DNA of 64,000 nt from Sphingomonas spermidinifaciens (GTDB lineage: Bacteria; Pseudomonadota; Alphaproteobacteria; Sphingomonadales; Sphingomonadaceae), in contig NZ_NWMW01000001.1 in assembly GCF_002351485.1 (NCBI RefSeq), positions 1,798,001 to 1,862,000 of the forward strand, in the 5' to 3' direction. The translations under genes and the position numbers were made by a program. The notes under the pieces were generated by a model, which was not told the DNA's origin, searched no databases, and worked only from the letters and a program-made list of their open reading frames with translations. Positions 18,061 through 26,682 of the stretch are shown here, piece after piece; the first letter of the stretch is position 1, and each line of letters starts with the position of its first letter.

Positions 18061-19866
18061 TCAAATCGGCCAAAACAACAGGATCAGCGGTGTGCCAAAT
18101 ACAAGCACCAGCAGCGACAATGGGGCGCCCAGCCGCGCATAATCGCCAAAGCGGTAGCCGCCCGGCCCCAGCACCAGCGTGTTGCACTGATGGCCGATCG
18201 GCGTGAGGAAGTCGCAGCCCGCTCCTACCGCCGTCGCCATCAGGAAAGCCTCGGGCCGATAGCCCAGGTCACCGGCAAACTGCGCGGCGATCGGCGCCAT
18301 AACCAGGACGGTGGCCGCGTTGTTGAGAAACGGCGTCACCGCCATCGCCGCGGCAAGAATGAGCGCCACCGCGCCCCATGGCGGCAGCGCCGCCGCGACG
18401 CCGGCCAGCTGCGTCGCGATCACGTCCGACGCGCCGGTCGTGCGCAGCGAGTCCGACACCGGGATCAGCGCGCCAAGCATGACGAGGATCGGCCATTCGA
18501 CATGGTCATACGCCTCGCGCGGGGTGATCGCGCCGGTCGCGATGACCAGGCCGGCGGCGGCGAAGAAGGCGACCGCCACCGGGACCCACCCCATCGCGGT
18601 CAGGAACATCGCGCCCGCGAGGATCGAGATCGGCAACCACCGAGCACGCTTCGATCCCAGCCGCAGGTCGCGCTCGGCGAGCGGCAGGCAGCCGAGCTCA
18701 CGCAGCCGCTCGGGCATCGCCTCCAACGGTCCCTGCAGGACGACCACGTCGCCCGCGCGCAGGACGATGTTGGCAAGCCGCCGGGACAATCGCTCTCCGC
18801 GCCGCGACATCGCAATCAGATTCACGCCATAGATGCGCTGAAGATCCAGCCCTCCCGCGGTCTGCCCCTCCAGCCGCGAGCCGAAATTGACGACTGCCTC
18901 GATCACGCCGATCTCGCCGCCGACGCTGGCCCCCTCGCCTTCATTTCGCTCGCGCGTCATGTCGCGTGCTTCGCCTTCATAGGCCAAGCGATCGCCCGCG
19001 ATCACACGCTCGAGCGCATCGGGTTCGCCGCCGAGGATCAGCGTGTCGCCCTCGTCCAGTTGAGTATCAGGCTCGGGAAAGCTGCGGATGCCTGCGCGCA
19101 AGATGCGGGTGATCGAGACCTCGCCCTCGTGCCGGTCCAGAAATTCACGCACCGTCTCACCCACCGCCGCCGATTCGGCGGGTAGGACGACCTCGGTCAC
19201 ATAGCCGGTAACATCGAGCGCCTCCCCCATCGTCGGCGCTGCCCGCCGGCCGCGCGGGAGCAGCCGATAAGCGAAACGCAGGTAGATCAGGCCGATGACA
19301 AACAACCCGAGGCCGACGGGGGTATAGTCGAACATGCCAAACGGCGCCCCCGTCATCTGCTCGCGCGATCGACTGACGATGATGTTGGGCGACGTGCCGA
19401 CCAGCGTCATCAATCCGCCGAGCAGTGCCGCGAACGACATCGGCATCAGGAAGACCGAGGGGCTGGCGTCGTTCTTCTTCGCCATCTGGAACGCGCCGGG
19501 CATCAGCATCGCCAACGCACCGATATTCTTGACGATCGCACTCGCGAACCCGACCGAGGCAGTGAGGACGAGAAGCTGGCTCCTTACCCGCGTGACGCGC
19601 CGGGCGAGCCGCCGAAGCGCCCGCTCGATCACCCCCGACCGCTGAACCGCACCCGAAATGACGAGTGCAGACCCCACAATGATGACGATGTCGTCGGAGA
19701 AGCCCTTGAACGCATCCGCGGGCTTGACGATGCCCAGCGCCAGCGCTGCCAGCAGCGCAATGATCGCGGTCACGTCGTAGCGAAACCGCCCCCACATAAA
19801 GAGCCCCATCATCCCGAGTAGGGTCGCGATCGAGAGCATTTGGGGGAGCGTCAGCATCAAGGGCAC
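18061..19866 (-). CDS. SLC13/DASS-family permease with two central RCK (TrkA-C) domains
   Basis: 601 residues. Hydrophobic N- and C-terminal halves, with SNxxT-like GTSPNIIVSRSREQ in the first and FLNNAATVLVMAPIA and LTPIGHQCNTLVLGPGGY in the second, are the SLC13 (divalent anion:sodium symporter) pattern. The hydrophilic middle (about 210-390) contains two TrkA-C domains, each with a LDEGDTLIL/LRAGDVVVLQG-type strand. Such proteins import sulfate, dicarboxylates or similar anions. The GTG at 19866 has GAGG five bases upstream; an ATG three codons later (19857) is an alternative. The gene is convergent with the molybdenum hydroxylase operon; 17945-18060 is empty. Confidence 0.88.
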   Translation of the reverse strand: MPLMLTLPQMLSIATLLGMMGLFMWGRFRYDVTAIIALLAALALGIVKPADAFKGFSDDIVIIVGSALVISGAVQRSGVIERALRRLARRVTRVRSQLLVLTASVGFASAIVKNIGALAMLMPGAFQMAKKNDASPSVFLMPMSFAALLGGLMTLVGTSPNIIVSRSREQMTGAPFGMFDYTPVGLGLFVIGLIYLRFAYRLLPRGRRAAPTMGEALDVTGYVTEVVLPAESAAVGETVREFLDRHEGEVSITRILRAGIRSFPEPDTQLDEGDTLILGGEPDALERVIAGDRLAYEGEARDMTRERNEGEGASVGGEIGVIEAVVNFGSRLEGQTAGGLDLQRIYGVNLIAMSRRGERLSRRLANIVLRAGDVVVLQGPLEAMPERLRELGCLPLAERDLRLGSKRARWLPISILAGAMFLTAMGWVPVAVAFFAAAGLVIATGAITPREAYDHVEWPILVMLGALIPVSDSLRTTGASDVIATQLAGVAAALPPWGAVALILAAAMAVTPFLNNAATVLVMAPIAAQFAGDLGYRPEAFLMATAVGAGCDFLTPIGHQCNTLVLGPGGYRFGDYARLGAPLSLLVLVFGTPLILLFWPI

Positions 19867-20184
19867 AAATGCCTCAGATCGCTCGCATGTCCATTGACCA
19901 AGATTGGACGTTCAAACTGCCCCTCCCGCTCGCCAGAATCGGACGGCCGTTCATCGCGGCCTCCAACGGCGGCTATGCCCCCACTCCCGACCTTTGCGAC
20001 ACGTTGCGCTTCAAACGAAAACAGTCATCACTCGCCGTCGGAACAAAGATTGCGTTCTGATAGTGAGTCGAATGCCGCATTCGACTCCGTGCGCTTTGAA
20101 GTCAAAGATACATTTCGGCGTTGCTTTTCCACGAGACGTCGACTGAGGATACCTTTTGCTGAGGCAGCTCTTGGCTTTGCATCT
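19867..20184. other. Intergenic region upstream of the SLC13 permease
   Basis: About 320 bp between the histidine kinase stop and the permease start, both on the minus strand. No protein-like frame is visible. It must contain the permease promoter and holds the long palindrome listed separately. Confidence 0.45.
20065..20087. repeat. Perfect 11-bp-arm palindrome
   Basis: GAGTCGAATGC (20065-20075) and GCATTCGACTC (20077-20087) form a perfect inverted repeat around a single C. It lies about 100 bp past the histidine kinase stop and about 200 bp before the permease start. It could be an operator for a dimeric regulator or a hairpin ending the kinase transcript; no T tract follows on either strand. 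Confidence 0.55.
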
Positions 20185-22995
20185 TCAGTTGTAGATTTTG
20201 TTCAGGGCCTCGGCCAAATCGGCCCGCAGAAACGGCTTATGCAGCCTGGGGAGTTCAGGATCGATGCTAGCCTCGTCAGCATAACCGGAGATTACGAGCA
20301 TCCCCAATTTGGGGTCACGCTGGCGGACCGCGCGCGCCAGTTCGGTTCCGGTCATGCCAGGCATGATGTGGTCGGTAATCAGCAAGTCCACCATCAAACC
20401 TTGGTCGATCAATGTCCACGCTTGCGCGGCCGAAGAAGCTCCCACGACGGTATAGCCAAGATCGAGAAGCATCTCTTCGGTCGATGCTCGCACGGCATCG
20501 TCGTCATCGACCAGCAGCACTGTGCCCTGGCCGTGCGTTGGCTCGGTTTCTTGGACATTCGCGCGCTTTGGCAACGGGAGCGTGGTTGTCGGAACCCACA
20601 AGCAGATCTCCGTGCCCTCACCAAGCGCACTGTTGATGGTGAGCGCGCCGCCGAGTTGGGCGGCGAGGCCATGAGCCATCGACAGACCGAGCCCGGTTCC
20701 GCGTCCCACGCCCTTAGTCGAGAAGAACGGCTCCACAGCGCGAAGCCTCGTCTCCTCGTCCATCCCGGTGCCATTGTCGGCGATGCAAAGGCGGACATAG
20801 TCCCCCGAACGAAGGTTGCCGGCCGCCTCCGCCTCGACCGTAGCGCGGGCGACGGAAATTCGGAGTGTCCCGCCATTCGGCATGGCGTCGCGCGCGTTCA
20901 CGCTCAAGTTGAGCAGCGCCATCTCGAGCTGATTTGGATCGACCAGTGCCGCGGGAAGATCGGGTTCTGGATCGAATTCGACCTGGATTCGCGAGCCGAG
21001 CGTCCGCGAGATCAGCTCGATCATGCCGCGCGCGAGCTCGGTGACGTCCGTCGGCACGGCTTGGAGGGGCTGCCGCCGGGCGAATGACAAGAGTCGCTGA
21101 ACCAGCGTTCGGGCGCGCTCGGTCGATTGCAGCGCCCCGGCGATAATACGTCGATCACGCTCGTCCCCCAGGCCCTTTTGGTTGAGGCGGTCAAGGGCTC
21201 CCATGATCGGCGTCAGCAGGTTGTTGAAGTCATGCGCAACGCCTCCGGTCAACTGCCCCATGGCCTCCATTTTCTGGGACTGGCGCAGCGCCTCCTCCGC
21301 CGCAATCTGGGCGCTCACGTTGCGGCTTGACCCGATTATCCGGGTGACCTGACCGGACTGGTCGCAAAGCGGTACCAGCGTCGTGTCCCAGTGTTGCAAT
21401 TCGCCGTTGAGCGTGAAGATTTCGCGATAGCGATAGATTTGGCGTGTTTCTGCGGCATGGCGATAAGTCTGGATGACCCGCGTCGCGAGTTCCGGCGGCA
21501 TGAAATCCTGAACTCGCTTGCCGCGAATTTCCTCGAGCCTAAATCCGACCCCGATTTCGTGCGCCGGATTGATCTGCTCGACCACAAAATTCATGTCGGG
21601 ATCGACGCCGATCACAAAGAGGGGATCGGGGGTGTTCTCGAAATATGCCTGGTAAAGGGCATCGACCTCGCGCCTGGCTGTCTCGACAAGCTGCAACTCC
21701 CGGGTGCGCGTTTCCACCCGTGCCTCGAGCGTCGCGTTCAGCTCGCGCAGCTGGTCCTCGATCGCGACGCGTTCGATGACCAATCGGATCCGCTCGGCCA
21801 TTTCTTCCATGAACGCCACTTCGTCGGCGCGCCACCTGCGCGGCCCGCAATCGTTGAGATACACGATCGTGCGCAATCGACCTTCGCGCACGAACGGCAC
21901 CACGAGGATCGCCCGTGTATCGACGTCCCGCGCCGTTTCGTGCGTGAGCGCCTCATCGCTGAGCGACGACGTGAGCAAATCCTCGATCACGATCGTCTTT
22001 CCTGCATTTAGGGCGGCGACAATCTTCACCCCGAACGCCGCCGCCGGATAGCGACCTATCAACGGCGGAACCACGCCATCCGTCCAGCATATGCGGTAAT
22101 CGAACTGATCCTCATCCGGATCGAGATCGCCGAAGCCTGCCCTCGCGACCCCGAAATGCTCGCCGAGCAGCGACGCTACATCCTGCAGGGCTGCGTCGGC
22201 ATCGGCACCGCGCAGAATATCGGCGACTTTGAGCCGCAATGTAGTGCGCGCCTCGCGACGGGCTGCACGCCTGAACATCCGCTCAAGCTGCGCTGCGCCC
22301 AGCGATAAAAGCAGGATGAGAACCGTGATGAAGCTGATGGCGATTGCCAAATATGTCTGCCCGAAGCTCGCCGCCCCTCTTGCTTCATCGACTTGCGAGT
22401 TCATCACGAAGTCAGCGGCATACATGCCCGAATAGTGCATGCCAGAGATCGCCCCACCCATGACCCCGGCCGCGAGCCAGCGGACTCCGATCTGCTGATC
22501 GCGCGATGCCAGCCACATGGCAACCGTGGCGGCAGCGAGCGCGATGATCACGGAGATCACGACCCAGCGCCAATCATAGCTCAGTGCGGCGGGCATCCGC
22601 ATTGCCGCCATGCCGAGATAATGCATCGCGACCACACCCATGGCGATGAGCGCGCCGGACATTGCAATACGCGGCGGCGACACCTGGTGCCAGTTGAACG
22701 CCGCCAACCCTGCGCCCGTAAACCCGATCGCGAGCGCCAGAGATGCAAAGGTCGGGATCAGGTTATAGGAGATCGACATGCCGGGCACGCTGAATGCCAG
22801 CATCGCGACGAAGTGCATCGACCAGATGCCCCCGCCCAATGCGACCGCAGCGGCCATCAGCCAGATATTGCGTGCTCGCCCTTTAGACGCGCGGATTCTG
22901 TTCGCCAAGCTAAGCGCTGTGAACGAAGCAAGCACCGCGACCGCGATCGACAGGAGAACGAGATGGTGGTCGTGCGTGCCGTTAATGCTGGTCAC
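20185..22995 (-). CDS. Hybrid histidine kinase with MHYT sensor, GAF, PAS, kinase core and receiver domain
   Basis: About 936 residues. The N-terminal membrane domain has the three MHYT motifs (SMHFVAMLAF, AMHYLGMAAM, GMHYSGMYAA), proposed to bind a metal and sense a diatomic gas. A GAF-like region (about 250-420), a coiled coil and a PAS domain (about 445-570) follow. The phosphoacceptor is in GGVAHDFNNLLTP; the ATPase boxes are NLSVNARDAMPNGG, DNGTGMDEE and GRGTGLGLSMAHG. A C-terminal receiver has ITDHIMPGMTG (phosphorylated D) and HKPF. The start chosen is GTG 22995, which has GAGGG five bases before it; GTG 23010 would add five residues. No separate response regulator is adjacent. Confidence 0.9.
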   Translation of the reverse strand: MTSINGTHDHHLVLLSIAVAVLASFTALSLANRIRASKGRARNIWLMAAAVALGGGIWSMHFVAMLAFSVPGMSISYNLIPTFASLALAIGFTGAGLAAFNWHQVSPPRIAMSGALIAMGVVAMHYLGMAAMRMPAALSYDWRWVVISVIIALAAATVAMWLASRDQQIGVRWLAAGVMGGAISGMHYSGMYAADFVMNSQVDEARGAASFGQTYLAIAISFITVLILLLSLGAAQLERMFRRAARREARTTLRLKVADILRGADADAALQDVASLLGEHFGVARAGFGDLDPDEDQFDYRICWTDGVVPPLIGRYPAAAFGVKIVAALNAGKTIVIEDLLTSSLSDEALTHETARDVDTRAILVVPFVREGRLRTIVYLNDCGPRRWRADEVAFMEEMAERIRLVIERVAIEDQLRELNATLEARVETRTRELQLVETARREVDALYQAYFENTPDPLFVIGVDPDMNFVVEQINPAHEIGVGFRLEEIRGKRVQDFMPPELATRVIQTYRHAAETRQIYRYREIFTLNGELQHWDTTLVPLCDQSGQVTRIIGSSRNVSAQIAAEEALRQSQKMEAMGQLTGGVAHDFNNLLTPIMGALDRLNQKGLGDERDRRIIAGALQSTERARTLVQRLLSFARRQPLQAVPTDVTELARGMIELISRTLGSRIQVEFDPEPDLPAALVDPNQLEMALLNLSVNARDAMPNGGTLRISVARATVEAEAAGNLRSGDYVRLCIADNGTGMDEETRLRAVEPFFSTKGVGRGTGLGLSMAHGLAAQLGGALTINSALGEGTEICLWVPTTTLPLPKRANVQETEPTHGQGTVLLVDDDDAVRASTEEMLLDLGYTVVGASSAAQAWTLIDQGLMVDLLITDHIMPGMTGTELARAVRQRDPKLGMLVISGYADEASIDPELPRLHKPFLRADLAEALNKIYN

Positions 22996-23459
22996 CGACA
23001 CCCTCGTCACACTGCTAAGAACAATACGGCCACTACGCCATCATCTAGGCCAGCTGACAGTTCAAGCGAGATGAAAGCGCATTAACATGGATCATTAAGC
23101 GCTATCGAATTGCCTTCTAAATGAGGAAATAGGAACATATTGCCGTAGCAGACCATATTTACTTGTGGGGAAGAATGCCATGGGTCACAATCCCCACCGC
23201 CCCTTTTTACGGGTCGTGTAATTGCTGCACCAGACTGGCAACAGACCGCGACAGACTCGTCGCGCCGTCCGGTTTCCCGGCTCTCTGGGTAGAAGCGGAC
23301 GGGCAGGTAGCGGCCAACTCGCGCCATTCCGGTGAAGCTGCAAGAACGTCAGCACCCGGCAGAAGGCCAGACAGAGATCTTCGCGCAGCTAAGGTCTTAC
23401 GGCCAAGGCCACTGTCGGTGGCGAAGGCGTGAATTGCCTTGGCGAAGCCCAAAGTCGAT
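22996..23459. other. Intergenic region between the histidine kinase and the island remnant
   Basis: About 460 bp. The part next to the kinase (22996-23160) is AT-richer and likely holds its promoter. The rest shows no frame I can connect to a protein family and may be decayed coding sequence at the edge of the island. Confidence 0.35.
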
Positions 23460-23908
23460 ATGACTTGTCTCGAGCAAATTGAGCTCACGCCGGACCGCTT
23501 GCTGGGTAGCGTGCTTGCAATCGTGAAGACGCTTTGGAGGGATTAGTCGAGGCGCCGACCGCGCAGGGCTAGGTCGCCGCGGACCTCAAGCGGCGCGTTT
23601 ACGTCATCCGTAGGAAGGGCGACTCCGTAATTGCCTATCCGCTCAGGCGGTCGCCAGTGCACTACATCGGGCGCGGCTCCGCCCTTAGTAGACTGTCCTC
23701 TCACCTTCTGCGGTAGCTCCACGAGATCGACGGTTTCGAGAAAGTCGTGCGCATCGCAATCGGCGCCTACCGGATTCAGCGAAAGAACGTCACTGAGATG
23801 TTAAAGTATGTTGAGGCCAACTTAATAGATTGGTTTGCCGATAAGTACGGCGTAATACTTTTCTCCAACAACCGCCGCGAGACGGTCTATGAAGGCTGCG
23901 TGATCTAA
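23460..23908 (+). pseudogene. Broken GIY-YIG-like nuclease-family gene
   Basis: From an ATG at 23460 a frame reads MTCLEQIELTPDRLLG; near 23535 the signal shifts frame and continues to the TAA at 23906-23908. That second frame has two in-frame stops, TAG at 23570-23572 and TAG at 23714-23716. The latter is one base from TGG (Trp). The recovered protein (about 150 residues) has RRVYVIRRK followed by PVHYIGRGSALSRLSSHL. This matches the layout of the GIY-YIG fold, in which a GIY-like strand precedes a YIG strand and an Arg-bearing helix. Base composition is lower in GC than the flanks. It converges on the nuclease-like gene at 24102. The family assignment is inference from motifs. Confidence 0.55.
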
Positions 23909-23929
23909 CCGGTTGAGCGGTGGTCTCGA

Positions 23930-23981
23930 TTGAGTCTGGATCCCATAGATCCGCTTCGATCCGCGCTGATCCACGACTCAA
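23930..23981. terminator. Imperfect hairpin between convergent island genes
   Basis: TTGAGTCTGGATC (23930-23942) is almost the exact complement of GATCCACGACTCAA (23968-23981), with one bulged base. It lies between the end of the GIY-YIG remnant and the end of the minus-strand nuclease gene, a natural place for a bidirectional terminator. No T tract is seen. Confidence 0.35.
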
Positions 23982-24101
23982 ACTGGGTTGCTATCGGGTT
24001 GCCAGCCCTCCGGGATTTAGTTGGAGGTCGACAGTGTCGCGTTTGATCATACCCCACGAGACCCCGAGTAATGGACGATCAGCCGCCACCAATCCTGAAA
24101 C

Positions 24102-25202
24102 TCACCTTACAGCTGACACCAAACCATCGATCTGTTGATCCATTCGTTCCGCAAACTCGCTAGGTAGCTTCATGACGCCCGCGGCATAGAAACCGATCCG
24201 CTTGGCGAATTGCCGAGCCCGAGGCGTTAAAAATAACTTACCAGCACGTAAGTCGGAAGCGCTATCAATATTCGCCATTTGGCGCAGACTAAGTTCTCGG
24301 AGCGCAATCACGCAGTTATGTACTTGTGTTGGCGCCTCCAGCAATCCACGCACCAATTGAATCAATTGGGGCCAAAGCACTAAGGAGATTCCCTGCTCAC
24401 TTGTTCCCTCGTGAGCGGCAAGAAGCTCATACATTCGGCGAAGATTGGCGACGCCCTCTGGGCCGCCCCACAGATAGTACCGGAGGAAGGTGCTAAACTC
24501 CTTTTCTCCAATTGCTAAATCTATCACCAACCGAAGATCTTGCACCATCAATAAAAAAAGGTAAGAGAACCCTACGACACACTCAACAAAAGCAGCCATA
24601 TGCAGCGGCTTTGCTGGGTTTAACTCCCCCTTGTGCTGCAGAAGTCGCGATATAAATCTGCGAAAAGCACGGGCTGGGTCAGTGCAAAGTGGAACCTCCT
24701 GCTGAATTGCCAGAAGGATTTCTGCCACAGCTGGCTGCTTCAGGGCCGCATCATTAATTCTATGCCAGTTTTCAAGGTTTCCGGCATAGGATTGGAGCAC
24801 GCGATATTCGGGATTTGTCGCGGCGGCATAAGAGTCAAAAGCCCCCGAGCCGAAAATGGTAACATCCAACTTGCGGGCTGCAAGGCGATGTGCGGGTTCC
24901 GCCGGCTTGCCCATTATGATTATACCTTCGCGTGCTCCAACATATCGCATCAGGCCCGAGAGCCAAAGCGCACGTGCGAAGGCCGGCCCCCCGGCGCTTT
25001 TGCAGTCGAATATGCTCTTCCCCACCGTGCCATCTTCGCGCAGCGAAATCCCAAGGACATCCAGATCCGTGATCTTTTTGGGGGTCGCAGTCAGATCGAC
25101 GCCAGTAAACACGTCAACCTCGAGAAAAGGGAGAAGACCGGAGCTTACACAAAATCTAAGTGCGTGCTCCTTAGCGGGATTGTCTTGGTCCGATCGCGCC
25201 AT
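24102..25202 (-). CDS. Uncharacterised protein with a PD-(D/E)XK nuclease-like N-terminal domain
   Basis: 366 residues; I do not recognise a named family. The first 110 residues follow the restriction-endonuclease-like pattern: a helix with E12 (AKEHALRF), a strand with D48 (ITDLDVLGIS), then D66-C-K68 (IFDCKSA), a helix and a hydrophobic strand (EGIIIMGK). This is the E...D...DxK signature of PD-(D/E)XK nucleases. The remaining 250 residues are mostly helical with a hydrophobic FSYLFLLMVQD patch. The ATG at 25202 is 2 bp after the preceding gene's stop; an ATG at 25235 would overlap that gene. Base composition is clearly lower in GC than in surrounding genes, suggesting transfer. It probably acts with the split upstream gene. 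Confidence 0.7.
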   Translation of the reverse strand: MARSDQDNPAKEHALRFCVSSGLLPFLEVDVFTGVDLTATPKKITDLDVLGISLREDGTVGKSIFDCKSAGGPAFARALWLSGLMRYVGAREGIIIMGKPAEPAHRLAARKLDVTIFGSGAFDSYAAATNPEYRVLQSYAGNLENWHRINDAALKQPAVAEILLAIQQEVPLCTDPARAFRRFISRLLQHKGELNPAKPLHMAAFVECVVGFSYLFLLMVQDLRLVIDLAIGEKEFSTFLRYYLWGGPEGVANLRRMYELLAAHEGTSEQGISLVLWPQLIQLVRGLLEAPTQVHNCVIALRELSLRQMANIDSASDLRAGKLFLTPRARQFAKRIGFYAAGVMKLPSEFAERMDQQIDGLVSAVR

Positions 25203-25204
25203 CT

Positions 25205-25999
25205 TTACACCAAATTCAGCGTGAGTTGATCCCATTGCTCTTTTGCTGCCGCACTCGGCTTAATCTTTTGCCGCTCCCTGAGAGTTTTGCTGCCAAGCAC
25301 AGAGCTTACATACTTGTCATCCATCTGCAGAAGCGATCTTGCCTCATCGTCTCGTCGCATTTCGACTCGAGCTTCTCCACCATCGGCCAACATGATAGCC
25401 AGTTCGACCGCTTCCACATTCTCTTCTGTGCGGCGAAGGTGAAACTTGTGCCAACCCGGTTTAGTCTCAACAAAATACCCGATATTGAAAGTTGAAGCGA
25501 CTTTTCCGTACTGCCTGCGAGCCTCTGTATTCGCACCCAAATATCCGTCGGTGAGTAAGGTGCTGAGCACAACGCTTGGCTTCCGTATAGGATATGCAAA
25601 CGGCAAAAGTTGCCCTTTCCGAACCGCCGAAAGCAAAGCCATCGCGCGCTCATAGATGTCACGCTTACCTGGCGAGAGTCGCGCGGCGCCAGGCCGCGGT
25701 GTGAACAGGAAGGTTTCGGCAAAACTGCCGATTTCAATCGTAGGAGGCTTAAGGATATTTTCGGACGCCAGCATACGTATAAGCTCCACCTGAACGGTGG
25801 TGAGCGGGCGGCCTGAAACGCGCTGCTGCGCAATGATCAGACTAAGGGGCCAGCCCTGATGTGCCTTCAAGACGGAGACAACATACTCAAAGTCTGTTCC
25901 TCCGACTTTAGCAAGTAAGTCGGCAAGGCCGGCATTATTGTCAGCGAAGTATACAGGACTCAAGAGTACGGTTTGTCCCCCTGACCCGGTGATCAGCAA
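25205..25999 (-). CDS. Uncharacterised protein, C-terminal part of a frameshifted gene
   Basis: This frame codes 264 residues from a TTG at 25999, beginning LLITGSGGQTVLLSPVYFAD. It has no convincing start of its own and overlaps the end of the upstream frame (25941-26504). The text reads on naturally from that protein if one base is removed near 25995-26005. I therefore see it as the C-terminal part of one protein of about 430 residues. It contains a basic, probably helical region (SGRPLTTVQVELIRMLASEN) like a winged-helix segment, and a charged C-terminus. No family is recognised. It is 2 bp from the nuclease-like gene downstream, so the two form an operon. Confidence 0.55.
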   Translation of the reverse strand: MLITGSGGQTVLLSPVYFADNNAGLADLLAKVGGTDFEYVVSVLKAHQGWPLSLIIAQQRVSGRPLTTVQVELIRMLASENILKPPTIEIGSFAETFLFTPRPGAARLSPGKRDIYERAMALLSAVRKGQLLPFAYPIRKPSVVLSTLLTDGYLGANTEARRQYGKVASTFNIGYFVETKPGWHKFHLRRTEENVEAVELAIMLADGGEARVEMRRDDEARSLLQMDDKYVSSVLGSKTLRERQKIKPSAAAKEQWDQLTLNLV

Positions 26000-26504
26000 T
26001 TAGACCACTTTCGCTACCAATCGCCAGGCATCTATCGAGAAGACTCGATTCCATTCCGGTTCTTGATAGTAGCCTGTCCTTATTCTCTGGCTTCTTTTGC
26101 AGCTCCGCCATGATCCTCACCATGGCTTGCTCAGTCTCGTTAAGACGGAACTCTGAGGAGTAGTCTCCAATCTTCTGGTAAACGTCCTCAAAGTAAGGCA
26201 CCTCGGGGTCAACCTTGGTGATTGTTTTGCCCGTCTCGTACAGACGAACCATTCCGACCTCTTCAAGCGTTCGAAGTACCGGTTTCAGCGCTACCGTGGG
26301 TATGTTGAAAAGGCTGTCCGAAACCCTAGCAAGCACCGGGTATTCGATTTCCGGCAGGCCGCGAATCTGTACAGCTAGCGATGCTGCCATTCCAAGCATA
26401 CGGAGGTCGTCGAAGTCACCGACTTCGAAGGCACCGATACCCGTCTGGATATCACCCGCATATTCGGCAAGGCTTTTACCAGAAAAACTATCAGCTTTCG
26501 TCAA
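25941..26504 (-). CDS. Uncharacterised, winged-helix-like protein, N-terminal part of a frameshifted gene
   Basis: The start is TTG at 26504, chosen because AGGAGGGG lies just upstream; a TTG at 26546 lacks such a site. The 187 residues include LPEIEYPVLARVSDSLFNIPTVALKPVLRTLEEVGMVRLYE, which has the helix-turn-helix-wing look of a winged-helix DNA-binding domain. A second similar unit (ETEQAMVRIMAELQ...SLLDRCLAIGSESGLI) follows. The frame then ends in an unrelated tail at 25941, while the neighbouring frame continues the protein-like sequence. Either a real frameshift inactivated it or there is a sequencing error. Lower GC than the flanking core genes. Confidence 0.55.
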   Translation of the reverse strand: MTKADSFSGKSLAEYAGDIQTGIGAFEVGDFDDLRMLGMAASLAVQIRGLPEIEYPVLARVSDSLFNIPTVALKPVLRTLEEVGMVRLYETGKTITKVDPEVPYFEDVYQKIGDYSSEFRLNETEQAMVRIMAELQKKPENKDRLLSRTGMESSLLDRCLAIGSESGLIADHRVRGTNRTLESCILR

Positions 26505-26571
26505 GCTCCCCTCCTGCAGCGTTTCACGTTTCGCCGCCCGGTCCAACCTCAGCGGACGATCGCATATCGGC

Positions 26572-26592
26572 CGGCATGCTATTGCATGCAGG
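26572..26592. promoter_or_regulatory. Palindrome upstream of the island operon
   Basis: CCGGCATGC-TATT-GCATGCAGG: 9-bp arms with one mismatch around a 4-bp AT spacer, about 70 bp upstream of the proposed TTG start. The position suits an operator, possibly bound by the winged-helix-like protein itself. Binding is speculative. Confidence 0.35.
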
Positions 26593-26682
26593 TATCAGCG
26601 AGACAGGTTGTTGGCTAGATTGATGGTCGGAGAGTCGGAAAAGCAGAAATATTGAGCGAACTTGGCTACTTGGCCAAGCCGC

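Noticed and set aside
23536..23544. 9-bp match (GGAGGGATT) to the tRNA-Ser 3' region, considered as an attachment-site copy
   Set aside because: Too short and not at a sensible boundary; likely chance.
24633..25229. Plus-strand frame opposite the nuclease-like island gene
   Set aside because: The minus-strand frame has the ordered nuclease motifs and operon spacing; this frame does not.
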